From an uncultured Winogradskyella sp. (GTDB lineage: Bacteria; Bacteroidota; Bacteroidia; Flavobacteriales; Flavobacteriaceae), in NCBI RefSeq assembly GCF_947498005.1, contig NZ_CANMIW010000001.1, forward strand, positions 620,001 to 684,000: a stretch of DNA of 64,000 nucleotides, in the 5' to 3' direction. Each line of letters starts with the position of its first letter. The stretch's first letter is position 1. The position numbers and the translations under genes were made by a program. The notes under the pieces were generated by a model. The model saw only the letters and a program-made list of their open reading frames with translations, was not told the DNA's origin and searched no databases. Positions 52,908 through 62,374 of this stretch are shown one piece after another.

Positions 52908-54104
52908 TTACGAAATAATAGTTTTAGTTTTTAGATGTTTAGTTAGCCAGTACCATAATATTATTGTAATTAAAATTTGACTAATAGCTTTTAATAAAAA
53001 AGCTTCATTTATACCATAGTTATGTTGCATTACTAAACCAAATGTAATCTGTAATAAAACAATTAAAAAAGCAAAAATACTGACATCTTTTTGTAGATTA
53101 TTTTTATACATCTGATTAACAAGCAAAATATGAACAAATAAAGGAACAATAAAAGCAAATGCAGTTAAGTAATTAAGCTTAGAGAAATCTAACTTATATA
53201 AGTAGGTTATTATAAAATATATGAAGCCAGTAAAAAGAACACTATACAAAACTCCCAAGACCAAAAACTGACTTTTAATTTTCTTGACGATATTGGCTTT
53301 TAATCTAAAAAAATTCTTTAAAAATGGGTTTATAAAAAAGGTCACTATTGTCTGGCCAAATACCAATAGGCTAATAAATATTTCATATTTACCCAAGTCA
53401 GAAAGGCTAAAGAATGTATTTGCAAAATAAGTGTCTATTTTAAATCTTATAGTACCAAGAACGGCAGGAATAAAAAATGGCAAAGATTTAAGCAATACGG
53501 AAAAGTCAAAATTTATTTTAACAGGTGTTATTCTCTTAATATAGTATGTTGTATATAAAGTGACTTTTAAGCTAGTTGCTATAAGAATGATTTTAATAAT
53601 TAAACTTAAATCAATACTTAGTTTAAAAATAAGAATGCCAAAAATAAGAATACCACTATATAATAGTTCGCCTATAAGATTAAGTTTAAAATCTTTAAAA
53701 TAGAGGATTAAAATATTATAGGATTGTGCTATAAACAATAAAAAGAGCCATAACATATATAGGTATAGGTTTTCTTTAAAAAGAGATGAAAACACTAAAA
53801 TAAAAACACATGGAACTAGTAAGAATGTTCTGCTGAGTAAATGTGTAAACCATGATTGGAATAGGTTTGATGGATTTGTACTGAATTTTTTTAATAAAAA
53901 ATCATTATTCCCAAATGATAAAAAAATCAAAATCAGATATATCCAGATGGCTACTTGGGTAAAACTTCCCCATAATTCTATAGATTGATATTTAATAATA
54001 AAATAAGAAAATACAAGTTTACTAAGCGGAGAAATTGATTGGCCTAACCCATATAAGGATATAATTTTTAATCTTGATGTTAATTTTGTTATTTGCTTTT
54101 GCAT
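52908..54104 (-). CDS. Wzx-like polysaccharide/lipid flippase
   Basis: 398 residues with about twelve hydrophobic helices and few charged residues. The N-terminus (LKIISLYGLGQSISPLSKLVFSYF) is typical of the MATE-like oligosaccharide flippase family, but identity is weak. At the head of string B. It would move a lipid-linked glycan from the inner to the outer leaflet. The composition is AT-rich and differs from the housekeeping genes, a sign of transfer. Confidence 0.7.
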   Translation of the reverse strand: MQKQITKLTSRLKIISLYGLGQSISPLSKLVFSYFIIKYQSIELWGSFTQVAIWIYLILIFLSFGNNDFLLKKFSTNPSNLFQSWFTHLLSRTFLLVPCVFILVFSSLFKENLYLYMLWLFLLFIAQSYNILILYFKDFKLNLIGELLYSGILIFGILIFKLSIDLSLIIKIILIATSLKVTLYTTYYIKRITPVKINFDFSVLLKSLPFFIPAVLGTIRFKIDTYFANTFFSLSDLGKYEIFISLLVFGQTIVTFFINPFLKNFFRLKANIVKKIKSQFLVLGVLYSVLFTGFIYFIITYLYKLDFSKLNYLTAFAFIVPLFVHILLVNQMYKNNLQKDVSIFAFLIVLLQITFGLVMQHNYGINEAFLLKAISQILITIILWYWLTKHLKTKTIIS

Positions 54105-54255
54105 TTATTTAATAGGAATAGGTGTAAAATTAATCTAAAGAAAGCAACTAATACTTTTTAATAAACTTTAGTAATGTGACTAAAATGTTCAATTTAAGTT
54201 ATTTATAAAACAGTTCTGTATATATTCATGATTAATCTTACTTTTAACGTAAGCA

Positions 54256-55848
54256 ATGAAAAACGTAATTGATAAGCATAAAGGAACTTTGGTATATTTT
54301 TTACCTCTGTTCTTGCTTTTAATTTTTTTATTTTGGAGATCGGTTTCGTTTCCATTACACGACTTTGCGAATAGCTATTTTCCCGCGCATATTGTTGCCA
54401 ATTCGGCGACACCGGAATCCGTTTTGTTTGATATCTATGAGTACAATAATTATATCTGGAATATAGGTTACAAAGAGGTGTTGGGAGATTTTTACCTCAA
54501 TAGCCCTTTTAATACCGTAGCTTTTTATCCCTTTATAGTTATAGAAGATGCTTATTTGGCAAAGGCTATTTTTAATGGATTATGTAGTTTGTTGTTTTTA
54601 TTAGCAATCTATTCTTTATTTAAGAGGTTTGGTAGAAAAACGTTTTTATTAGTAACCGCAATTCCGGTTTTGTTTTATGTGCCATTAAGAAATCAGATGC
54701 TATTTGGGCAAACCTATTTCTTAGTTTTTACACTAGTTGTTTTTGCGTTTTTATGGATTGAAAAACGTAAATCTATTTCTGGAGGTGGTTTGTTGGTTTT
54801 GGGCGCTTTACTAAAAGTGTTTCCTGTAGCTTATGGTATTCCATTGCTTTTTAAATCACGATGGAAAGCAATACTAGCTGCTATAGTATTAGGAGTTGTA
54901 ATTTTCTCACTATCCATTTGGCTTACAGGTTTTAGCTTATGGGAAACGTATTTTTTTGAAGTCTTACCTAACGCTATTAAAAATAAAAGCACTGTAAACT
55001 TTCAATACAATGCACAATCCATAGATGTGTTTCTAAAAACATTATTTGTTCAAGATGCATATTACAATCCAGATGCTTTATTCAGTAATGTAAAATTAGG
55101 CGTGTTTATAAAATGGGTGTTTAAATCTATCATTTTTGGTATAGCTATATCCTTAAGTTTTTCAAACAAAAAAAAATTATTGGCATTATTTTCCATTTGG
55201 GTTGTTACACTGTTTTTAGTGCAATCGAGGACTGCTACTTACGCTCAAATATTATGGATAATTCCGGCATTTTATGTGTTTGCTTTGTCTATAAAACCTT
55301 TTAAGAAAATTGCTTTTTTTACGCTGTTATTCTTAATGTGTAATGTGCCAATTGCTAGTTTAGAACATTTGCCATTGATTTTTAAGTTTTCAAGACTTTG
55401 GTTAACTATTGGTTTGGCAGTATTGTTTTATAGTAGTGTCGCTAAAAAAGTAAATTACATGTACATTGGTTTAGGTTTGTTGATGTTGTTTCCATTACAT
55501 TTAGATATGTTTACTGAAATAACTGATGATGCATCTTCATATGTCCTAGAACAACAAGAGTATTTTATGATTTATGATTTTGAAAACAACAACAATAAAT
55601 TAACCTATAAAGCCCTTGGTAAAGGCGGAAAAATAATTGAAAATACAGCAATTTCAATTTCAAAATTTGATGAATATTCGTGTGTAATTGAAGATTATCA
55701 AATAATCTATAAAGGGAGACAAATCACTAAAGATCCTTCTTTAAAAAGGAAACCAGTACTGGTAAATGACTGTGAAATTTATTATCTTACTGATTCAAAT
55801 TCGAGACGAGGTGCCTTCACACTAAAAAAGATTGATATCTGTAATTAA
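54256..55848 (+). CDS. membrane glycosyltransferase of GT87 (DUF2029) type
   Basis: 530 residues. About ten membrane helices up to residue 420, with HDFANSYFPAH near the N-terminus (the usual acidic first loop), PLRNQMLFGQTYFLVF and LKVFPVAYGIPLLF (GQ and K-FP parts of GT87). These enzymes use polyprenyl-phosphate sugars and act at the outer face of the inner membrane. The last about 100 residues are soluble and not typical. The gene runs opposite to both strings: it diverges from the flippase across a 151-nt gap and converges with the GT2 gene (2-nt gap). Confidence 0.75.
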   Translation: MKNVIDKHKGTLVYFLPLFLLLIFLFWRSVSFPLHDFANSYFPAHIVANSATPESVLFDIYEYNNYIWNIGYKEVLGDFYLNSPFNTVAFYPFIVIEDAYLAKAIFNGLCSLLFLLAIYSLFKRFGRKTFLLVTAIPVLFYVPLRNQMLFGQTYFLVFTLVVFAFLWIEKRKSISGGGLLVLGALLKVFPVAYGIPLLFKSRWKAILAAIVLGVVIFSLSIWLTGFSLWETYFFEVLPNAIKNKSTVNFQYNAQSIDVFLKTLFVQDAYYNPDALFSNVKLGVFIKWVFKSIIFGIAISLSFSNKKKLLALFSIWVVTLFLVQSRTATYAQILWIIPAFYVFALSIKPFKKIAFFTLLFLMCNVPIASLEHLPLIFKFSRLWLTIGLAVLFYSSVAKKVNYMYIGLGLLMLFPLHLDMFTEITDDASSYVLEQQEYFMIYDFENNNNKLTYKALGKGGKIIENTAISISKFDEYSCVIEDYQIIYKGRQITKDPSLKRKPVLVNDCEIYYLTDSNSRRGAFTLKKIDICN

Positions 55849-55850
55849 CT

Positions 55851-56600
55851 TTATAAGCTCGGCTTAAATAATTTGAAATTATAAATTTTCAGTTTTTGAA
55901 TAAAATAAGATATTGACACTCTTAAAACTCCAAGTCCATAAATAGAACTTCGTTTAAAATTAATGGAAGAAGAATCTTTTTCGTATTTCGCTGGGCAAGA
56001 TATTTCGCCAATCACAATACCCTTATAACAACATTGCGCTAAGAGTTGATTATCAAAAATAAAGTCGTTAGAATTCTCATTAAACGGAATAGATTTTAAA
56101 ACCTTAGCATTGAATGCACGATAACCTGTATGGTATTCTGATAACTTTTGATTCATTAATAAATTTTGAATAAAAGTCAGTCCTCGATTAGAAATATATT
56201 TATACATTGGCATACCACCAGAAAGTGCATTTTTGCCCAAAATTCTTGAGCCTAAAACAACCTCATAAACATCGTTTGCAATTAAATCTGCCATAGACGG
56301 AATTAGCTTTGGATTGTACTGATAATCTGGATGCAACATAATTATAATATCAGCACCTAATTCAATAGCTTTAGAGTAACAACTTTTTTGATTGGCACCA
56401 TAACCCAAATTAATATTATGCTCAATGATGTGTTCTATGCCAAGCTGCTTTGCGACTTCCACAGTATTGTCATCACTAAAATCATCAGTCAATACAATGG
56501 CATCAACAATGTGATGCGGAATCTCATTATAGGTTTTTTCTAATGTTTTTGAAGCATTATAAGCCGGAAGAATTATAACTATTTTTTTATCTCGAAGCAT
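55851..56600 (-). CDS. GT2 glycosyltransferase, polyprenyl-phosphate type (DPM-like)
   Basis: 249 residues. IILPAYNASKTLEKTYNEIP, the LTDDFSDDNT motif (DD), LGYGANQKSCYSKAI, and IMLHPDYQYNPKLI for the metal-binding DXD. C-terminal SRILGKNALSGGMPMYKYISNRG and YHTGYRAF are typical of DPM1/ArnC-like enzymes that make polyprenyl-phosphate sugars. Its product would be the donor for the adjacent GT87-type enzyme, so the two are functionally linked. Overlaps the preceding gene by 1 nt. Confidence 0.85.
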   Translation of the reverse strand: MLRDKKIVIILPAYNASKTLEKTYNEIPHHIVDAIVLTDDFSDDNTVEVAKQLGIEHIIEHNINLGYGANQKSCYSKAIELGADIIIMLHPDYQYNPKLIPSMADLIANDVYEVVLGSRILGKNALSGGMPMYKYISNRGLTFIQNLLMNQKLSEYHTGYRAFNAKVLKSIPFNENSNDFIFDNQLLAQCCYKGIVIGEISCPAKYEKDSSSINFKRSSIYGLGVLRVSISYFIQKLKIYNFKLFKPSL

Positions 56601-57712
56601 TAGTTGAGTAGATTTACTTCGTTACTAGATTGTTCCCTTATACTTCCAGGGACTTCGATATATTTAATTGGAGCCAGCGCATCAATATCTTTTCTGCGGT
56701 AAAGATTTCCTAAAAACGGAAATTCATGATGCGTATGTGTTTCTAAATGCGCTAATTTTTTCTTTACATCTGCTAAAGGTAAATTCCATTCTTTTGAAAT
56801 GCGTTCAGCATTGGGTTCCATAAAGGCAATGTAAAGGAGCTCTAATTCGGTATGTAATTTTTTATTTGTAATAGATGGATCATTCCATTGTTTATCTTGA
56901 AAATCTTGCAATTCACGATTAAAATATTTTAGCGTATCATTAAATTTAATGTAGCTTAAATAACCTTCATGGTTTTGTTGCTTTCTAAATAAAGGTTGAA
57001 TCACAACCTCGTGACACCAGATGCATTTTGCAGGTTTTCCGGCTTTGGTGATTTTACTATTGCCAGCTTCTTTTAAAGCGCCATCAATATCATAAATACC
57101 AAATTTTAATTGTCCATTAGGCATGATCTCTACTGTTTCATATTCTAAAGTGTCATTACTAATAGAATCAATTTCAGCAGAAAGAAACCCTTGACTATTA
57201 CTATCAGAAATATTTGAAAACGAAATAATTCGGTCTACTTTAGAAACACTAGAATTATCAATATATCCTTTGTTATTATTTAAGGTATATAACTCTAAAA
57301 ACTGGTTTAAACTTTTAGGTACATCAGTAATAGCATAATAATGATGAGAATTTCCAAAAGTTAAGGCAATGTATCGTCCTAAATCTAGCGCACTATTTTT
57401 TTTATATGCTTCAGAGTTTTTAAAAATATATTGAAGTTTAGATAACTCTGTTTTAGCGTGTTCAGAAAAGCCAAGTTGGTTTAAGTTTAGAGTAATTATA
57501 GAATCTTTATATGATAAACCAAGTAATGTAGTGTCAGTTGTTATTGTAGAACCTAAATATGCTAAAGCCCATTTTAAACCTGTGACACTTCTGTCAAAAG
57601 TATCTTCATTGTACGATTTGTTCCATTTTAAATTAATTTCTTGCTCTTTTTTAGAACACGAAAAACAGACAGAAAATAAAACAAAACATATTGTAAAAAA
57701 AGAGCGTTTCAT
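56600..57712 (-). CDS. lipoprotein with a single CXXCH heme-c motif
   Basis: 370 residues. Lipoprotein signal (FSVCFSCSKKEQ, lipobox Cys19; also Cys16). The mature part has no recognised family. At residues 230-234 it carries CIWCH, a c-type heme attachment motif, preceded by ITKAGKPAK. Other His residues (HHYY about 122; HTHHEF near 335) might supply an axial ligand. Tightly packed between the radical SAM gene (1 nt) and the GT2 gene (1-nt overlap). It could be a periplasmic electron carrier or an oxidase; function unknown. Confidence 0.65.
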   Translation of the reverse strand: MKRSFFTICFVLFSVCFSCSKKEQEINLKWNKSYNEDTFDRSVTGLKWALAYLGSTITTDTTLLGLSYKDSIITLNLNQLGFSEHAKTELSKLQYIFKNSEAYKKNSALDLGRYIALTFGNSHHYYAITDVPKSLNQFLELYTLNNNKGYIDNSSVSKVDRIISFSNISDSNSQGFLSAEIDSISNDTLEYETVEIMPNGQLKFGIYDIDGALKEAGNSKITKAGKPAKCIWCHEVVIQPLFRKQQNHEGYLSYIKFNDTLKYFNRELQDFQDKQWNDPSITNKKLHTELELLYIAFMEPNAERISKEWNLPLADVKKKLAHLETHTHHEFPFLGNLYRRKDIDALAPIKYIEVPGSIREQSSNEVNLLN

Positions 57713-57713
57713 A

Positions 57714-59093
57714 TTACTTAGAGAGTTTCATAAAAGCACCAGCTAAGGTAGATTTTAATTTATATGTAATCATTTTTTTTAGGTTTTTATCACTCAATTT
57801 TTCTTTATTATAATTAACCTCATTCACAATGCGTCTTACTGCATAATCATAGAATTTTCTAGAATAGGTTCTTGTAAAATCTATATCTCTATCTGTTGAG
57901 GTTTCCCAATTGGGTTGAACCGTTATCTTGTCTTCAATTTCATTATAAAGTGATGTTCCTTTTATTGGGTAAGCTACTGTAATTGTAAAATGCGTAGGAT
58001 TTGCAGCTTTTAAGTATGTAATTGTTTCCTTAATGTCTTGTTCATCTTCGCCTGGATAACCAACCATAATAAAAGTTCCGGTTTCCATGCCTTTAGAATT
58101 TGTTTGCAGAATAGCATTTTTTACGACATCCACATCAACGCGTCTGTCCATGGCATCAATTATTTTTTGGGATCCAGATTCTGCTCCAATCCAAATGCGG
58201 TAGCAACCAGCTTCTTTTAATAACTCTAAAACTTCATTATTAAGACGTTCGGCTCTTGTGATACATTCAAAAGGAATTATAGCATCTTGTTTTAAAACTT
58301 CTGCATGAAATTCCTTTATCCATTTATGACTTACCGTAAAAACATCGTCTACAAACCAAATGCTATCTGGTTGGTAAGTGTCTTTTAGCATTTTCAATTC
58401 TTGTGCAACCAGTTCTGCTGGTCGTCTGCGATAACTTTGTCCGTAAACGGCAGTACTACACCATTTGCAAGTATAAGGGCAACCACGTTGTGTACTAACA
58501 GTCATGGAGCTTTTTCCATGATGTGTTTTCCAAGTTTCTAAATATTTATCAATAGGAATTGCGGCTCTATTTGGTAATGGCAGTTCCTTTAAACTCTTCA
58601 TTTTTACACGTGGAGCCGTTTTAATCACTTGCCCATTTTCTAAATAAGCAATTCCGGTAATATGGGTAAAATCTTGATTGCGATCAATAGCGTTATAAAG
58701 CTCTAAAGTAGTTTGTTCACCTTCGCCAATAATTAGAAAATCGGCTCCTGACTTTAAATAATTTTCACAATTATAGGTAATGTCTGGTCCACCTAAAATT
58801 AGTTTTGGAAAACCATATTTTTTATCGGATTTCAATATTTTTATAAGCTTAATAACATTAATTTTAGTCATTAAGTTAGTATAAATGGCAACTGTTTTAG
58901 GTTGTTTTTCTGCTATAAAACTGAGTTGTTTTTTTTTGCTGTAAAATGTAGCATCGTAAAGGTGATTATTAATCTTATTCTCCTTTAAATAAGCCGAAAT
59001 ATATAACAAGCCAAGTGGAGCGTAAGGCTTCATTATAAGCTGCTCTTTTGGGTCTTCGAGTATGTAATAAGCGTGTGTAAGTACAATACTCAT
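57714..59093 (-). CDS. cobalamin-binding-type radical SAM enzyme (string A, second)
   Basis: 459 residues. N-terminal domain of the B12-binding kind (PYAPLGLLYISAYLKENKINNHLYDA; LILGGPDITYN, about 95-105; IIGEGEQTTLELYNAI). The radical SAM motif is STQRGCPYTCKWCSTAVYG (about residue 200), followed by RIWIGAESGSQKIIDAMDR and FIMVGYPGEDEQDI. Of the same type as the gene at 59892. No DxHxxG motif. In string A after the methyltransferase. The reaction may be methylation, ring formation or another radical step. Confidence 0.85.
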   Translation of the reverse strand: MSIVLTHAYYILEDPKEQLIMKPYAPLGLLYISAYLKENKINNHLYDATFYSKKKQLSFIAEKQPKTVAIYTNLMTKINVIKLIKILKSDKKYGFPKLILGGPDITYNCENYLKSGADFLIIGEGEQTTLELYNAIDRNQDFTHITGIAYLENGQVIKTAPRVKMKSLKELPLPNRAAIPIDKYLETWKTHHGKSSMTVSTQRGCPYTCKWCSTAVYGQSYRRRPAELVAQELKMLKDTYQPDSIWFVDDVFTVSHKWIKEFHAEVLKQDAIIPFECITRAERLNNEVLELLKEAGCYRIWIGAESGSQKIIDAMDRRVDVDVVKNAILQTNSKGMETGTFIMVGYPGEDEQDIKETITYLKAANPTHFTITVAYPIKGTSLYNEIEDKITVQPNWETSTDRDIDFTRTYSRKFYDYAVRRIVNEVNYNKEKLSDKNLKKMITYKLKSTLAGAFMKLSK

Positions 59094-59107
59094 TTTTATG
59101 GTCTCTA

Positions 59108-59890
59108 TTATTTTTTGGTTAATTCTATTAAAAAATGATCTGCGTATTTTGCAAATAATGATGCCGTTAAAATGGCGTCTATACCTTTTAAAACAGATAA
59201 AAAAGGACGTTTAGATAAAAAAGAATTTTCTAAATATGAAGGCGGAATGGCCAATCCTATTGGTTTAACTCTATTCATCGTAAAGTCGTTAGTGGATAAA
59301 GATATAACTTCTTTAGGATTGTAATACCAGGTTTTCACGTTTACACCATCGACATTAACATCTAAGCTTTCATTGGTATTTCTGCGTTTTGATTTTTTTA
59401 AATCGCCTTTAATTAAAAAATAAAAACGTTCCCAAATACTTTTTTTAGACATAATTACCATTACTAGTTTGCCATTTGTATTCAGTAGGCTTTTAGCAAC
59501 TTTACAAAATGCTTCTAATTGTATTTTTGATAAACAATTTAAGCCTCCAAAATTTGAAAAAACAATATCAAATTTCTGGTTAAATGTAGTTGCATTAATT
59601 GTGGTTATATCTTGAACTTTAAAAAGCAAGTGACTAGATTGTTTTTTAGAATTAGCTACAGCAATCATACCTTCAGAAATATCTGTAGCAATAACATTAT
59701 GTCCTAATTTTGAAAAATGAATGGCATCTTCCCCTGTTCCGCAATTAAGCTCTAAAATATTAAGCTTTTTTTTAGTGTTTATTATTGGATTTACATACTT
59801 AAAAACACGAAGACGTTGCGCCTTACCAATGTTTGAAAACGTAAAGGTTTCATCATATTTTACAGCAGCTATGTCAAAATCGTTACTCAT
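59108..59890 (-). CDS. class I SAM-dependent methyltransferase (string A)
   Basis: 260 residues. ILELNCGTGEDAIHFSKLGHNVIATDISEGMI (motif I about residues 45-57) and FDIVFSNFGGLNCL are the SAM-binding parts. The C-terminal third is variable and sets the substrate. It lies 1 nt after one radical SAM gene and 14 nt before another, so it likely acts on the same product. The methyl acceptor is unknown. Confidence 0.85.
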   Translation of the reverse strand: MSNDFDIAAVKYDETFTFSNIGKAQRLRVFKYVNPIINTKKKLNILELNCGTGEDAIHFSKLGHNVIATDISEGMIAVANSKKQSSHLLFKVQDITTINATTFNQKFDIVFSNFGGLNCLSKIQLEAFCKVAKSLLNTNGKLVMVIMSKKSIWERFYFLIKGDLKKSKRRNTNESLDVNVDGVNVKTWYYNPKEVISLSTNDFTMNRVKPIGLAIPPSYLENSFLSKRPFLSVLKGIDAILTASLFAKYADHFLIELTKK

Positions 59891-59891
59891 G

Positions 59892-61325
59892 TTATGGAGT
59901 CATACTTTTTAATTGCCATTTGTCTACAAAAGCAGAAGGCACATAATAGGCTAATTTTAATATCGATTTTGTTTTAGATAAATTAAGTTGTTTTAGATTA
60001 TCAATACCTTGACTAATTCTATATTCTTTATGCACATATCGTTGTAGTTTCTTGTAAAATTTAGAACTATAAGTGCCTTTAAAAAGCATGGCTAAATCGT
60101 CAGAATCTGTCCAGTTCGCTTTTAGTTGCAAGTCGTCTTTTACCATATCGTAAAACTTGGTACCAGGCAATGGATAAGACACAGAAACACCAATATTATC
60201 TGGTAGCAGTTCCTTTATCATACCAATTGTTTTGAGGATATCTGCTTTTGTTTCATTTAAATAACCAAACTGAATAAAGAAAGCAACTCTAATAGCTTTA
60301 GCTTTTAATAAGCGCGTGGCTTCGTAGATTTGCTCTACTGTTGTTTCCTTATCCATAGCATCTAAAATGGCTTGAGAGCCACTTTCCGCGCCAACCCAAA
60401 CTTCTTCTAATCCACTTTCTGCTAAAGCATCAATAGTGTCTTCTTTCAATAATAAGTCAACACGACTTTGAATGTAATAAGAAATGGATAGATTTTCTTT
60501 TTTGAGCTCTAAATTAAAATTCTGAACCCAATTTGGTTTTAATCCAAAAATATCATCGCACATCCAGAATCGATTTACATCGTAGGTTTCCGATAAAAAC
60601 TTTATGTGTTTAGTAATATATTCTGGGGAATGTGAGTTGTAACGATTGCCATAGATAGGTTTTGCACACCAATTACATTTAAAAGGGCAACCACGTGTTG
60701 TGGCAATATTTAAGGTAAATGCATTTCCGCCACTTGCCCAAATGGCCTTATAGGCATTCATATTTATTAAATCCCAAGCTGGCAAAGGCAATTCATCTAA
60801 GTTTCTTAAAACAGGTCGTTTAGAATTCTTAATTATTTGATCATCCTCCTTGTAAATTAATGCTTTTATTTCAGAGGTATCTTCATTGGTCTTTAAGGCA
60901 TCTAAAAGTTCTTTCAAAGTGATTTCGCCTTCGCCTTGAATGACAAAATCGGCACCTTGGTCTAAATATTTTTCAAAATGATCTGTAGAATCAGAGCTAC
61001 ACACAATCACTTTACAGTTTTGCTTTTTGGCTATTTTAATCATCTTAAAAGCCGCTTCTCTCATGGTGGTTAAACACATTTTTGTGAGATAATTAAAGCC
61101 ATCATCGTAGAGCACAAACGTACTTGGTTGATGTTTTGCTAAATAAGGTGCAATGGTTTGCGGATCGTCTAATAAGTTAGCGTCAAACAGACCAACTTTA
61201 TAGTTGTTTTCTCTTAGATATGAAGCTGCATAAATGGTGCCTAAAGGCGGATAAGGTGTTTTGTTTTTCCACTGTTTGGGATCAAATTTATAGTAATATG
61301 AATGAGAAAAAACAACATCAAGCAT
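59892..61325 (-). CDS. cobalamin-binding-type radical SAM enzyme (string A, first)
   Basis: 477 residues. N-terminal part YPPLGTIYAASYLRENNYKVGLFDANL and FVIQGEGEITLKELLDAL match the B12-binding domain of BchE-like enzymes. Radical SAM motif: ATTRGCPFKCNWCAKPIYG (about residue 210). EVWVGAESGSQAILDAMDKE and VAFFIQFGYLNETK follow. It has the same architecture as the 57714 gene, suggesting successive steps or an old duplication. Overlaps the nucleotidyltransferase gene by 8 nt. Confidence 0.85.
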   Translation of the reverse strand: MLDVVFSHSYYYKFDPKQWKNKTPYPPLGTIYAASYLRENNYKVGLFDANLLDDPQTIAPYLAKHQPSTFVLYDDGFNYLTKMCLTTMREAAFKMIKIAKKQNCKVIVCSSDSTDHFEKYLDQGADFVIQGEGEITLKELLDALKTNEDTSEIKALIYKEDDQIIKNSKRPVLRNLDELPLPAWDLINMNAYKAIWASGGNAFTLNIATTRGCPFKCNWCAKPIYGNRYNSHSPEYITKHIKFLSETYDVNRFWMCDDIFGLKPNWVQNFNLELKKENLSISYYIQSRVDLLLKEDTIDALAESGLEEVWVGAESGSQAILDAMDKETTVEQIYEATRLLKAKAIRVAFFIQFGYLNETKADILKTIGMIKELLPDNIGVSVSYPLPGTKFYDMVKDDLQLKANWTDSDDLAMLFKGTYSSKFYKKLQRYVHKEYRISQGIDNLKQLNLSKTKSILKLAYYVPSAFVDKWQLKSMTP

Positions 61326-62223
61326 GTTCCATAGTTAGGTTAAGGTTGAATGCTTTGTTTTTATCATCGTAACGCTGGTTTAACGATACAATAACACGAC
61401 TCTGAAAATCTCGAGGATGATGTTTAGAGACATCATTTGTAGATTTCATTGCGACTTCAAAATCCTTTTTGTTGAGATTGTTAAATTTAGATTTCCACTT
61501 TTTAAGCGTTATACGTCTAAAATAAAAATCTAATTTTTCTCCCAATTTATTATCGAAAATGTATTCTATAGCCGTGCTTAAAATCGGTTTTCTAAAGGTA
61601 TCAGCAAGCACAGATGTATTTAGAGTTCGGTTTGGATAAAAGTCTAAAGCCCACTGGTTTTCTGTAATAAATGAATCAATAATAGACTTACCATAAACAG
61701 GCATTAATGTTATTAATTCTGTAGCTGTAAATTTATTTTGTTCTTCAATTTTAAGATTATTAGAACTAATAAAGTAATTAACACAAAAATACTTTTTAGA
61801 ATTTAGCAAAAACACCTTTTTAAAAAGGATTAAAAATGTTCTTGCTAGCCATAATTTTTTTGGTTTTGTGATGATAAAGAAATCAATGTCGCCTTCATCA
61901 TCATAATAGCCTTTAGCTAATGCACCAGAGATAGAAACGGATTCTACGTAAGGAAAAGACATGATGAGTTTGGCTCTTCTCAGTGCTTTGGGCATTATCT
62001 CTTTTGCCATTACATTACCTTTAAGTCTTCGTTGAACTAAGTCTTTATTATTGACATCAGAATAATAATTACCAAATTGAAAAATAATTTTTTGTTCAAT
62101 TAATGTATTGAGCTCTTGTATGGTGTCAGATAAATGATTTGCAGAAGAAAACGAATAAATCTCCTCTTTGGTTAAAGGGTATTTAAAAATTGAAAAGTAT
62201 ATGATTACTTTTAAAGCATTCAT
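61318..62223 (-). CDS. nucleotidyltransferase-fold protein with N-terminal helical domain
   Basis: 301 residues. N-terminal winged-helix-like part (LKVIIYFSIFKYPLTKEEIYSF); then the minimal nucleotidyltransferase motif SISGALAKGYYDDEGDIDFFIIT (about 90-112), with the DxD pair and G-S-like start (SGAL). The C-terminal two thirds are Lys-rich helices. Such proteins may transfer a nucleotide to a small molecule or protein, or be inactive. First gene of string A; start codon at 62223. Confidence 0.7.
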   Translation of the reverse strand: MNALKVIIYFSIFKYPLTKEEIYSFSSANHLSDTIQELNTLIEQKIIFQFGNYYSDVNNKDLVQRRLKGNVMAKEIMPKALRRAKLIMSFPYVESVSISGALAKGYYDDEGDIDFFIITKPKKLWLARTFLILFKKVFLLNSKKYFCVNYFISSNNLKIEEQNKFTATELITLMPVYGKSIIDSFITENQWALDFYPNRTLNTSVLADTFRKPILSTAIEYIFDNKLGEKLDFYFRRITLKKWKSKFNNLNKKDFEVAMKSTNDVSKHHPRDFQSRVIVSLNQRYDDKNKAFNLNLTMEHA

Positions 62224-62374
62224 CTTTTTAACAGCGTTTTTTTTATAAAAATAAGGCTTAAATTTAGAATATAAGAAATAAGTTTTATTTAGTGGAAAAA
62301 GATGTTTGTCTAGATAATTGATAATTTCAACTCTGAATATAACTAGTTTTAATTATTGCGAATGAAATTACCGC

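Noticed and set aside
49294..62223. Radical SAM cluster as a RiPP peptide-maturation system
   Set aside because: No precursor-peptide frame, RRE domain or SPASM-type C-terminus was seen, while glycosyltransferases, flippase and sulfotransferase point to a glycan or lipid.
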